The notes beneath the pieces are model-generated. The model did not search any database. It worked only from the letters and a program-made list of their open reading frames with translations, and had not been told where the DNA came from. The position numbers were made by a program, and so were the translations under genes. Positions 9,091 to 18,689 of a stretch of DNA of 52,154 bases are shown piece by piece (the first letter of the stretch is position 1; every line of letters starts with the position of its first letter). The stretch comes from CAWJEL01 sp964647255 (GTDB lineage: Bacteria > Chloroflexota > Anaerolineae > CG2-30-64-16): NCBI GenBank assembly GCA_964647255.1, contig CAZYGI010000022.1, forward strand, positions 1 to 52,154. Direction: 5' to 3'.

Positions 9091-10653
9091 ATGGCGAAGA
9101 TGACTACGATAACATCGGGCGACCGACTCCAGAAGGTGCTGGCCCAGGCGGGGATCGGCTCGCGGCGGGCGTGCGAGGAGCTGATCCTGGCGGGGCGGGT
9201 CAGCGTGGACGGCCGCGTCGTGACCGAGTTGGGCACGCGCGTGGATCCGGTCACGGCCAAGATCGCGGTGGACGGCAAGCCGATCGCCGCGGCCGAGCGC
9301 CCGCGCTATATCATGCTGCACAAGCCGGTCGGCTACCTCTCCGGCCCCGATCCGCGCGCCGAATATCCGTCCTGGGATGCGCTGGTGCACGTGCCTGAGC
9401 GGCTGTACGCGGTGGGACGCCTCGACCAGGATAGCGAAGGACTGCTGCTGTTGACGAACGACGGCGAGCTGGCGCTGCGGTTGAGCCATCCCCGCTACGA
9501 GCACCTCAAGACCTATCTGGTTGAGGTGGAGGGGCGGCCGAACCCGCGCAAGATTCGCCGGTGGCAGCACGGCGTCATGCTGGAGGATGGGCCGACGCTG
9601 CCCGCGCGCGTGATGCTGTTGAACCAGGCGCCGGTCCCTGGGCTGCCTGCGGACAAGGGCGGGCCGCGCAGCGACGGCGAAAGCCCGGCCGCCCGGCCGT
9701 CCAGTTGGTTGAAGATGACCCTGCGCGAGGGCCGGAAGCGGCAGATTCGGCGTATGGTCGCGCTGCTGGGGCATCCGGCGCTGCGCGTCATCCGCGTCGG
9801 ATTGGGGCCGCTGCAACTGGGCGAGCTTCGCCGCGGCAAATGGCGCGATCTGACCCCGGGCGAGGTCACCGCCTTGCGCGAACTGGTGCGGCAGAACGCG
9901 CGCTCGGCTAGCGACGAAACCCAAGCGGAAAGGAAGCACAGACGCGTGATCCCGAGCACGGTTGCGGTGGATGGCCCCTCGGCCTCCGGCAAGAGCACGA
10001 TCGGCGGACGGCTGGCGCGCGAGCTCAACTATCTTTACCTGGACACCGGCGTGATGTATCGCGCAGTCGCTACGGTCGCGCTGGCCCGACGCATCTCCGT
10101 TCAGGATGAGGCTGCGATCACAGCCCTTGCTGAAGCGCTGAAGATCGAGATTATGGCGCCGACTCAGCAGGATGGCCGGGATGTCACGGTGCTGGTTGAC
10201 GGCCAGGACATCTCTTGGGACATCCGAAAACCGGAAGTAGAGAAGGCGGTCTCGCCGGTGTCAGCCTATGCCGGCGTCCGGGCAGCGATGCGCCAACGCC
10301 AGCGCGAGATCGGCGAGCGGGGCGGCGTGGTGATGGTAGGGCGCGACATTGGCACCGTGGTGCTGCCGGACGCCGAAGTGAAGATCTACCTGGACGCCAG
10401 CCTGGCGGAGCGCGCCCATCGCCGCTTTCTGGAACGGGCCGCCCGCGGGGAGACGCCATCCCTGGAGCAAGTGACGGAGGACGTGCGGCGCCGGGACCAG
10501 TACGATTCCACCCGCCAACACGCGCCGCTGATGGCGGCCGCCGACGCTGTCATCGTGGACACGACCGGGATGAGCATCGAGCAGGTAATGGCGCGCGTGC
10601 GGCTGCTGTGCAAACGCTGTCGCCCGCGGCCCGCTGAGGAGGCGCATGGCTGA
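9091..10653 (+). CDS. Fused 23S/16S rRNA pseudouridine synthase (RluB/RsuA type) and cytidylate kinase
   Basis: One open frame of 520 residues covers two enzymes. Residues 1-275 are an RluB/RsuA-type pseudouridine synthase: an S4 domain (RLQKVLAQAGIGSRRACEEL) then the catalytic Asp motif GRLDQDSEGLLLLTNDGE. Residues 286-520 are cytidylate kinase (CMP/dCMP phosphorylation): P-loop DGPSASGKST, then LDTGVMYRA, GRDIGTVVLPDA and RRDQYDSTR. No stop separates them. However, AAGGAAG (9930-9936) precedes an in-frame GTG at 9946, exactly where a separate Cmk would start, so Cmk may also be made alone. rluB and cmk are neighbours in many bacteria. A lost stop or a sequencing indel near 9909 (TAG in another frame) is an alternative explanation. 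plsC overlaps its end by 8 nt. Confidence 0.85.
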   Translation: MAKMTTITSGDRLQKVLAQAGIGSRRACEELILAGRVSVDGRVVTELGTRVDPVTAKIAVDGKPIAAAERPRYIMLHKPVGYLSGPDPRAEYPSWDALVHVPERLYAVGRLDQDSEGLLLLTNDGELALRLSHPRYEHLKTYLVEVEGRPNPRKIRRWQHGVMLEDGPTLPARVMLLNQAPVPGLPADKGGPRSDGESPAARPSSWLKMTLREGRKRQIRRMVALLGHPALRVIRVGLGPLQLGELRRGKWRDLTPGEVTALRELVRQNARSASDETQAERKHRRVIPSTVAVDGPSASGKSTIGGRLARELNYLYLDTGVMYRAVATVALARRISVQDEAAITALAEALKIEIMAPTQQDGRDVTVLVDGQDISWDIRKPEVEKAVSPVSAYAGVRAAMRQRQREIGERGGVVMVGRDIGTVVLPDAEVKIYLDASLAERAHRRFLERAARGETPSLEQVTEDVRRRDQYDSTRQHAPLMAAADAVIVDTTGMSIEQVMARVRLLCKRCRPRPAEEAHG

Positions 10654-11338
10654 CCGACGCCGAATTCCGCTCGGGCGTATTCTCCTGACGCCCCTGTTGC
10701 GCTTTCTGATTTGGATCTTTGTCCGCATCAAGATCGAGGGTGCGGCACAGGTGCCGCCCACCGGCGCGGGCATTGTCTATTACAATCATATCCACTGGAT
10801 TGATCCGGTCGTGATTGCTGCCGTCTTGCCGCGCTACGGCGTTCCGCTGGCAAAGGTCGAGACGCGCAGCTGGCCGGTCGTGGGCCTGCTGCTCCGCTGG
10901 TATCGCGTGATCTTTATCCACCGCGGCGATGTGGATCGCAACGCGCTGAACGCGACGTGGGAGGTGCTGCGCAACGGCGACATCTCGCTCATCTCGCCGG
11001 AGGGCACGCGCAGCCACGAAGGTCCGATGCAACATGCCAAGGAAGGCCTGGCATTTATCGCCAAGCAGGCGCCGGATGCCTGGCTGATCCCGTGCGCCGT
11101 CACCGGGACGCAGGCGTTTGCCTGGTCGCTCAAGACCGTCCTGCACCATCCCATCGTCACTCTGCGCTACGGGTCACCGTTCAAATTCGATTGGCCGGAG
11201 CGAGCCACTCGCGACGTCCTGCGTGAGATGACCGATGAGGCGATGGCGCAGCTCGTGCCGCTGCTCCCGCCGGAGATGCACGGCGCCTACGCAGGCGTGG
11301 ATCCGCAGCAACATAAGTGGGTGCGGTTCTTGGCGTAG
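10646..11338 (+). CDS. plsC: 1-acyl-sn-glycerol-3-phosphate acyltransferase
   Basis: A membrane-associated acyltransferase that makes phosphatidic acid from lysophosphatidate. The 230 residues include the catalytic HX4D motif in NHIHWIDP, and SPEGTRSHEG (block III of the family, usually FPEGTRS). The N-terminal hydrophobic stretch ILLTPLLRFLIWIFVRI anchors it. It overlaps the fused rluB-cmk gene by 8 nt; cmk-plsC pairing is common elsewhere. Confidence 0.9.
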   Translation: MADRRRIPLGRILLTPLLRFLIWIFVRIKIEGAAQVPPTGAGIVYYNHIHWIDPVVIAAVLPRYGVPLAKVETRSWPVVGLLLRWYRVIFIHRGDVDRNALNATWEVLRNGDISLISPEGTRSHEGPMQHAKEGLAFIAKQAPDAWLIPCAVTGTQAFAWSLKTVLHHPIVTLRYGSPFKFDWPERATRDVLREMTDEAMAQLVPLLPPEMHGAYAGVDPQQHKWVRFLA

Positions 11339-11472
11339 AGCGGGCAGCGGAGAGCGCACGGTAAGCCGGCAAAGGCCGCATCCGGGATCGGGCCTTCAGG
11401 CGGCCGGGGCCGCACGCTTGGTCTCGAGAGGAGGTGACATAACTACAAGAGAATCGTGAATTTGGGGAGGTC

Positions 11473-11600
11473 AGCGCCTGGCCCCGGCGGTTAGCTGCCG
11501 GGGTGACGAGGAGGAGGTTCCCCACCGCAAGGTGGGCGCTAAGGGGTCGGCATCATCAAACGATCCCGAAAATCGAACAGATCGGCGGATGCCTCCAGGG
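11473..11600 (+). ncRNA. Candidate glmS ribozyme (glucosamine-6-phosphate-sensing self-cleaving RNA)
   Basis: Located 160-290 nt upstream of glmS. Recognisable conserved blocks in order: AGCGCCTGG at 11473-11481 (family cleavage site falls between A and GCGCC), a P1-like stem CCCCGGC/GCCGGGG (11482-11488 with 11497-11503), TGACGAGG at 11504-11511, ATCGA at 11572-11576, and ATCGGCGGATGCC at 11581-11593. GGAGG near 11513 can pair with CCTCC at 11592-11596. A 52-nt insert (11520-11571) forms two extra hairpins, one CCCACC-GCAA-GGTGGG. I cannot confidently fit the P3-P4 domain to 11601-11761, which holds a long stem CCGGAAGC/GCTTCCGG. The gap 11339-11472 shows no gene. Confidence 0.8.
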
Positions 11601-11761
11601 ATTTTTCTTCATCCTTTCTTCTCCCCCCATACCGGAAGCGGATTGCTGGAAGCTGGTTGCGGCATGACAGACGCAGCCGATAGGCTTCCGGCATGGAGTA
11701 TTGCGCGTCCTGCGCACAGTTTTCAGCTTCTAGCTTCCAGCAACCAACAGGAGGGAACCCC

Positions 11762-13609
<1,848 letters not shown>

Positions 13610-13640
13610 GCGATTCCCCATCCAGACACAGAGATTGCAG

Positions 13641-13692
13641 TGTCATTCTGAGTTCTCCATCCCGCACGCGGGATGGAGAACTCAGAATGACA
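13641..13692. repeat. Long perfect palindrome between convergent glmS and amidase genes
   Basis: A 24-bp perfect inverted repeat (13641-13664 with 13669-13692) closes a 4-nt CACG loop. The outer end is TGTCATTCTGAG. It lies between two convergent stops and could terminate both transcripts, but there is no T tract. It is far longer than needed for a terminator and looks like a mobile REP/MITE-like palindrome. Confidence 0.85.
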
Positions 13693-13700
13693 GACAGTAA

Positions 13701-15380
13701 CTATCCCTCCATGAGCGAGAAGAACACCCTCGGCCTGCGTCGCTCGACGGCCTGCTCGGCGATGCGGCCGATCCGCAGCAGCGTGGCCTCATCCCAATGC
13801 CGGCCCATCGCCTGCATGCCGATGGGCAGCCCGTCCCCGTCATAGCCCACCGGGAACGTGAGCGCAGGCAGGCCCGTGAAGTTGCCCGGGAACACGTAGC
13901 GCATCACCTCGGTGTCGGCGCTCAGGTCCGACCAGCCGCCTGCCGCGTCTCGGAGCGGGATCGGCGGCGCGGTGATGGCGGTGGCCGGGGTGATGATCGC
14001 ATCCACCTCCTGCAGCACCTTCGCAAAGATCGCCAACGCCCGCGTGCGCATCTGCTGCGCCTTGACGTACTTGGCCGCAGTGAACCCCGCGGTGAGCGCC
14101 AGGGTGGTCTTCACCGACGGCCCCAGTTGTCCCAGCTCCTCCGGATAATTCGCCATGCTGGTTGCCATCTCGCTGAGGATGGTGATCACGTGCGCCAGCC
14201 GCATTGTGTCCAGCTCCGGGATCGTCACCTCGCGAATCGCCGCGCCGGCCCCGCTGAAATGCGCCAGCATCGCGTCACAGGCTGCCACTACCGCGGGCGC
14301 GGCGTGGCGGAACCACGGCGTATAGATCCCCAGCGTCAGACCGCGCAAGTCGGGCAGCGTCCAGCCTGCCAGCGTCACAGCTGGTTGCTGGAGTGTGTTG
14401 GGGTCTTCGGGATCCGGGCCGGCGATGGCCGCGTAGGCCAGCGCCACATCTTCGACTGTCGCGCCGATGGGTCCCAGGTGAGCCACGCTCCAGCAGAGCG
14501 GCGCCGCGCCCAACTCGCTCACGCGGCCGAAGGTTGGCTTGAGCCCAACCAGGCCGGACAGGCTGGCCGGGATGCGGATCGAGCCGCCGCCGTCCGCGCC
14601 GAGCGCCACGGGGCAGAAACCCGCGGCCACTGCGGTCGCCGGCCCGCTGGAGCTGCCGCCGGTGTCGCGGGTCGGGTCGTATGGGTTGCGCGTCGGGCCG
14701 TAGTGCGCGTTGCAGCCGTTCGGGTTGATGCCGATCTCGTGCATGTTGGCCTTGCCGATCAGCAGTGCGCCCGCGGCGCGCAGCCGCGCCACGGAGGTCG
14801 CATCCCGCGCCGCGGGGTGCCGGCCCAGGAACGCGGTGCCCACCGTGGTCGGATACGGGGTCTGATCCACCTCATCTTTGATCGCCACGGGGACGCCGTC
14901 AAAGAGGCTCAGCGGTTGGCCTGCGCGGAGGCGGGCCGTCGCCGCGGTGGCCTGTGCTATCACGTCAGCGGCGTCGCTGGCGATGAAGGCGCGCAAGGGC
15001 GGATCGGCCGCGTCGCTCGCCTTGATTGCGGCCAGCACGCGGGAGGCCACCTCTTCGGGGGTTGTCGTGCCGGCGCGGTAAGCCTGCGCGTAGTCGCGGA
15101 CGGTCTTGAAAGCCCCGCCCGGCGCATACGGCGGGAGCGCCGACTCCAGCGCGGCCGCCGACAGGGGCGCAGTTGCCGGATTTGCCGCGCGGACCAGGGG
15201 ATAGAACGTCGGTGCCTCAGCGAGGCGCATCGCGTTGAATCGGTCGAACCCGCCCTGTTTCAGCAGGGACGGGAGCAGGAGCGAGCGAGTGGCGGGGCCG
15301 GTCACTGCGGCCGCAAATGCGCGCAGGGTCGTCCCGGATAACTTCGGTAAGCTTAGCGATTTCAGGTCGTAGTCTGGCAT
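13701..15380 (-). CDS. Amidase-signature family hydrolase
   Basis: A cytoplasmic amide hydrolase of 559 residues. The Ser-Ser-Lys triad region is visible: Lys in PVAIKDEVDQT, and the Gly/Ser-rich signature DTGGSSSGPATAVAAGF with GADGGGSIRIPAS. The frame is open further upstream to 15716, but that part is Arg-rich and antisense-like. I place the start at 15380 (MPDYDLKSLSLPKL), with GGGAGG upstream. The N-terminal 110 residues are longer than in GatA, so it is not GatA; the substrate is unknown. Confidence 0.88.
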   Translation of the reverse strand: MPDYDLKSLSLPKLSGTTLRAFAAAVTGPATRSLLLPSLLKQGGFDRFNAMRLAEAPTFYPLVRAANPATAPLSAAALESALPPYAPGGAFKTVRDYAQAYRAGTTTPEEVASRVLAAIKASDAADPPLRAFIASDAADVIAQATAATARLRAGQPLSLFDGVPVAIKDEVDQTPYPTTVGTAFLGRHPAARDATSVARLRAAGALLIGKANMHEIGINPNGCNAHYGPTRNPYDPTRDTGGSSSGPATAVAAGFCPVALGADGGGSIRIPASLSGLVGLKPTFGRVSELGAAPLCWSVAHLGPIGATVEDVALAYAAIAGPDPEDPNTLQQPAVTLAGWTLPDLRGLTLGIYTPWFRHAAPAVVAACDAMLAHFSGAGAAIREVTIPELDTMRLAHVITILSEMATSMANYPEELGQLGPSVKTTLALTAGFTAAKYVKAQQMRTRALAIFAKVLQEVDAIITPATAITAPPIPLRDAAGGWSDLSADTEVMRYVFPGNFTGLPALTFPVGYDGDGLPIGMQAMGRHWDEATLLRIGRIAEQAVERRRPRVFFSLMEG

Positions 15381-15400
15381 CGAAAGAACCTCCCGTTGGA

Positions 15401-15429
15401 ATCTTAGCACGATCTTGCCGAATCGTAAA
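15401..15429 (-). promoter_or_regulatory. Promoter of the amidase gene
   Basis: Minus strand: TTTACG (15429-15424), 17 nt, TAAGAT (15406-15401), 21 nt upstream of the ATG at 15380. Each hexamer matches four or five of six consensus bases. Confidence 0.5.
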
Positions 15430-15500
15430 CTGCCGGGGAAAGTCGGATTTGTGATCCCTGCGGTACTGGCGGTAGCATTGCAGTGTGGTGCGGAGGGTGA

Positions 15501-16379
15501 GTGATGAGACCGACGCCGGATACTCGGGCTGTGGTTATGGTGGCGAGCATCCTGGTAGGGCTGGCGTTTTTGGGCGCTGTACAGCCGACGCCTGCCGCGG
15601 CGCCGGTTGATCCCCCGGCGCGCAGCCAGCGCGGCGGATCTCGCCTGCCGTCCAGTCTTGTGCCGACCGGCGCCCCACTTCCTGACAAGATGGCTGCGCG
15701 GCCAACCTCCCCTCACCCGGCGATCCAGGGCATGATGGACCGGGTGCTGAGCACGACGGTGGCCACCTACGACCAGCAGCTCAGTGGTGCGCGGGCCATC
15801 ACGGTGGATGGAGCCTCCTATATGATGCGGCGGACCCGTTATATGAGGTCGGGAACTATAGTGACAATAACTCGTTTTGGGGCCGCGGGTACCCGGCGCT
15901 TGGAACCGTCGAAGATTACTTTGGCGACTTCGCGCCGGGCTATCATACCGCGGATGATCTGTATACCGCCCTGGACCTCGACTATTTTACGCGCATGGTG
16001 AAGGCGAGTGTGGGCGCCTTCGCGCACATGACCGGCTGTCTGATTTCCGACGCGCCGATCCATGTGACGCCTGGCGTGCCGGGCGGCGGCGCCGTGGCCC
16101 TGGGTTGGCATCATACCGCGCCCAACCACGCGTATCGAATCTGGCGCAGCCGAGATCTTCATGCCAGGTGACAGCGACTGCGAGGCGTTGGACCCGACCC
16201 TCGCCGCGCCGAACCTTGGCCTACCCGTAGACTACCTCGACGTCACTGCCGCAACCGCGCCCGACCACAATCGCTACTATCTGGTGCAAGGGTTGGACGC
16301 TGAAGGTGACGTGGCCGCGACATCGCAGCGCGTCGGCGCCTTCTCCTTCATCCTCGTGCCCGGCACGATTGCGCCATAG
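15501..16379 (+). pseudogene. Decayed M28-type secreted zinc peptidase
   Basis: Pieces of one secreted peptidase lie in three frames. Frame 1 from 15501/15504 (GGAGG upstream) has a signal peptide and a propeptide-like stretch with STTVATYDQQLSGARAITVD. Around 15842 the reading shifts to YEVGNYSDNNSFWG, then EDYFGDFAPGYHTADDLYTA and FTRMVKASVGAFAHM, the C-terminal end of an M28 catalytic domain with its final zinc His (YHT). This stops at 16171. A third frame from 16161 gives MPGDSDCEALDP and the C-terminal SQRVGAFSFILVPGT. The central core with the remaining zinc ligands is absent, so the gene is inactive: an internal deletion plus at least one more frameshift. Confidence 0.75.
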
Positions 16380-16525
16380 CTTGTTGGCGAGGCTGAATCT
16401 TCACCGGTGGATCCTGTCGCATCGCCTTTCTCGCTCCGTTTGCCCCCCCAAAAAAAGCACGGCCCACGCTTCGGTGCGCCCAAACGGCGGCGCAAATCCC
16501 TGTTGGGAACATTCGACGAATTTCT

Positions 16526-16575
16526 CAGATAAACATAGATAAAATATTGACAAATATCTCATTTCACTGTATAAC
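16526..16575 (+). promoter_or_regulatory. Promoter and possible operator of the ABC exporter operon
   Basis: TTGACA at 16547-16552, 17-nt spacer, TATAAC at 16570-16575, inside a strikingly AT-rich island. Directly upstream is a direct repeat AGATAAA-CAT-AGATAAA (from 16527), and AGATA...TATCT forms a loose dyad (16537-16559) over the -35 box, a plausible repressor site. The rest of 16380-16605 shows no gene. Confidence 0.75.
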
Positions 16576-16605
16576 TCTGCTCGACAAACAAATCAAAGCG
16601 GAGCG

Positions 16606-17769
16606 ATGTCCATGTCATTCTATCTGGCACTCAAAGAAATCTGGCGAGGCCGCGGGCGGTTCATTCTGTTCAGCCTCGTCATCTCGCTGATCACAGTGCT
16701 CGTGTTGTTCGTCGCGGCGCTGGCCGAAGGACTGGGTGCGGGCAATCGAAACTACATTGAGAAGCTGAATGCGGACCTGATCGCCTACCAGGCGAACGTA
16801 GACCTCTCGATCGGCGCCAGTCGGTTGGGACAGGATCGTCTCAGTCAAATCCGCCGCGTGGAAGGCGTGGCGGCGGTCGGTCCCATCGGCACGGCAAGTG
16901 CGGCATTGATTCTCGCGGACGGTCGTAGGCCGCTGAACATCGCGCTCATCGGCGTTGAACCGGGGATGCCGGGCGAGCCGCCGGTCCTGCTTGGCACGGG
17001 GTTGGGTAGCCGGCGAGGCAAGGAAGCGGTATTGGATCGCCAGGTGGCTTTGCGCACTGGGTTGAAAATCGGTGACACATTCACGGTCAAATCTATCCAG
17101 GACACTAAGGAGCAGTTCTACGCGCTGCGGGTGGTTGGCATCAGCGACGACCGGCAGTATTCTCTCCAGCCCGCAGTGATTGTGCCGATCCGGGTTTGGG
17201 ACCAGATCCGGCCGCAGGCCATGGTAGGTGGATCGCCTGATGCTGAGATCGTCGCCAACGTTGCTGGCATCCGGTTGGCTGATCCGACACAGGCCGCCGT
17301 TGTGGCGAAGCGGATCGCGGCCGAGGTGAAGGATGTGGTGGCGGTTGATCGGGTCACGGCCTACCAGGCGACCCCCGGCTACAGCGCGCAGCAGAGCACG
17401 CTCAACACGCAGCGTTACTTCGCCCTGCTGATCGGCATCCTGGTGATTGGCGGCTTTTTCCAGATCTTGACCCTGCAGAAGGTGGCGCAGATCGGGATGC
17501 TGAAGGCGATTGGCGCGAGCAACTCGGTCGTCGGCCTGGCATCCATCATCCAGATCATTGCCGTCACGGTGGGCGGCGTCTTCATCGGCGCGGCGGTGAC
17601 GTTGCTGCTGTCGCTGGGCTTCCCGCCAACGATTCCGATCGTGTTTGCCCCGTCGGCCGTGTGGGCCGCTATCGGCTCACTCCTGCTGATTGGCCCTATT
17701 GGTGGACTGGTCTCCGTCCGCTACTCGCTTAAGGTTGAGCCGTTGACCGCCCTGGGGCTGGCGTCTTAG
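16606..17769 (+). CDS. DevC/MacB-type ABC transporter permease
   Basis: Integral membrane subunit (387 residues) of a tripartite-type exporter. TM1 is at about 20-42 (FILFSLVISLITVLVLFVAAL), then a large periplasmic/extracytoplasmic MacB-like domain (about 45-260), then three C-terminal TM helices (FALLIGILVIGGFFQILTL; VVGLASIIQIIAVTVGGVFI; AVWAAIGSLLLIGPIGGL). Length and topology match DevC of the DevBCA exporters. The first codon may be ATG 16606 or ATG 16612. The ATPase and fusion-protein genes follow in the same direction. Confidence 0.85.
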   Translation: MSMSFYLALKEIWRGRGRFILFSLVISLITVLVLFVAALAEGLGAGNRNYIEKLNADLIAYQANVDLSIGASRLGQDRLSQIRRVEGVAAVGPIGTASAALILADGRRPLNIALIGVEPGMPGEPPVLLGTGLGSRRGKEAVLDRQVALRTGLKIGDTFTVKSIQDTKEQFYALRVVGISDDRQYSLQPAVIVPIRVWDQIRPQAMVGGSPDAEIVANVAGIRLADPTQAAVVAKRIAAEVKDVVAVDRVTAYQATPGYSAQQSTLNTQRYFALLIGILVIGGFFQILTLQKVAQIGMLKAIGASNSVVGLASIIQIIAVTVGGVFIGAAVTLLLSLGFPPTIPIVFAPSAVWAAIGSLLLIGPIGGLVSVRYSLKVEPLTALGLAS

Positions 17770-17772
17770 AGC

Positions 17773-17799
17773 GTTGGAACGTTAGGATGTTGGAACGTT
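17773..17799 (+). repeat. Short direct repeat between permease and ATPase genes
   Basis: GTTGGAACGTT occurs at 17773-17783 and again at 17789-17799, separated by AGGAT. It fills most of the 51-nt gap between the two genes and belongs to the family of short tandem repeats seen across the window. Confidence 0.7.
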
Positions 17800-17820
17800 T
17801 GGGAGTTCTGTGAGGACACA

Positions 17821-18651
17821 ATGACTATTGCACTCGCGACCGAATCCGTAACTAAAACCTATCCTACCGGCGGCAGCAGCCAGATCCGGGCAGTGGATGC
17901 TGTATCGCTCGATGTGCGCCAGGGGGAGTTCGTGGCGCTGGTGGGGCCGAGTGGCTCCGGCAAGACGACCCTGCTGGCGATGTTGGCGGCACTGCTCCAG
18001 CCTACCCAGGGGAGCATCACCATTGACGGGCATGAGTTGGGCCGCATGAAGGAAGCCGAGCGGACGGCGTTTCGCCGGGAGAAGATTGGTTTCACATTCC
18101 AGTCCAACAACCTGACGCCGTTTCTCACCGCCCAGGAGAACGTCGAGTTGATGCTGCGGTTGAACGGCCGGCTCGATCGCGCCGGCAAAGCACGCGCCAG
18201 GGAACTATTGGAACGCTTGGGGTTGGGTGACCGGCTCAACAGCCTGCCCCGGCAGCTTTCCGGCGGTCAGCAGCAGCGCGTCGCCATTGCCCGTGCGCTG
18301 ATCCACCAGCCCAGCGTGGTGCTCGCCGACGAGCCCACCGCCAGCCTCGACACCGAGCGCGCATTCCAGGTGGTCGAGACCTTCGCCCGGATTATACGCG
18401 AGCAGGGCCGCGCCGGGGTCATGGTGACGCACGACCTGCGGATGGTCCAGTACGTGGATCGCGTCTTTCAGATGAAGGACGGTAAGCTGGCACGCGCGAT
18501 CAGCGACCGCGGTGAGATCCTCGGCCTGGCCGAGGGCGGCTACCGCGAGCCGGAGAGTTCGGCTGCGACGGTGCCAGGTGTTCCAGTGGAACTGCCCGCC
18601 CCGGTGCAGGCGCCTTCGTTCGCACCGCGGAGCAGCGTTGCTGTGATCTGA
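17821..18651 (+). CDS. DevA/LolD-type ABC transporter ATP-binding protein
   Basis: Cytoplasmic ATPase of the exporter (276 residues). It has Walker A GPSGSGKTTL, the signature LSGGQQQRVAIARAL, Walker B VVLADEPTASLD, and the H-loop VMVTHD. The C-terminal 45 residues after the nucleotide-binding domain (Pro/Ala-rich, VPGVPVELPAPVQAP) are an extension not seen in most LolD/DevA proteins. It pairs with the permease upstream and the fusion protein downstream. Confidence 0.93.
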   Translation: MTIALATESVTKTYPTGGSSQIRAVDAVSLDVRQGEFVALVGPSGSGKTTLLAMLAALLQPTQGSITIDGHELGRMKEAERTAFRREKIGFTFQSNNLTPFLTAQENVELMLRLNGRLDRAGKARARELLERLGLGDRLNSLPRQLSGGQQQRVAIARALIHQPSVVLADEPTASLDTERAFQVVETFARIIREQGRAGVMVTHDLRMVQYVDRVFQMKDGKLARAISDRGEILGLAEGGYREPESSAATVPGVPVELPAPVQAPSFAPRSSVAVI

Positions 18652-18689
18652 TATCAACCCGCTATCTATCCCATGAGGAGAGACGAATC

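Noticed and set aside
13797..15341. 514-codon plus-strand open frame
   Set aside because: Antisense to the amidase-signature gene, which has clear motifs.
13701..15380. GatA (Glu-tRNA amidotransferase subunit A)
   Set aside because: Different N-terminal region and length, and no gatB/gatC nearby.
15501..16001. Intact 166-residue secreted protein
   Set aside because: The second half of this frame is meaningless, whereas another frame continues an M28 peptidase; treated as a pseudogene.
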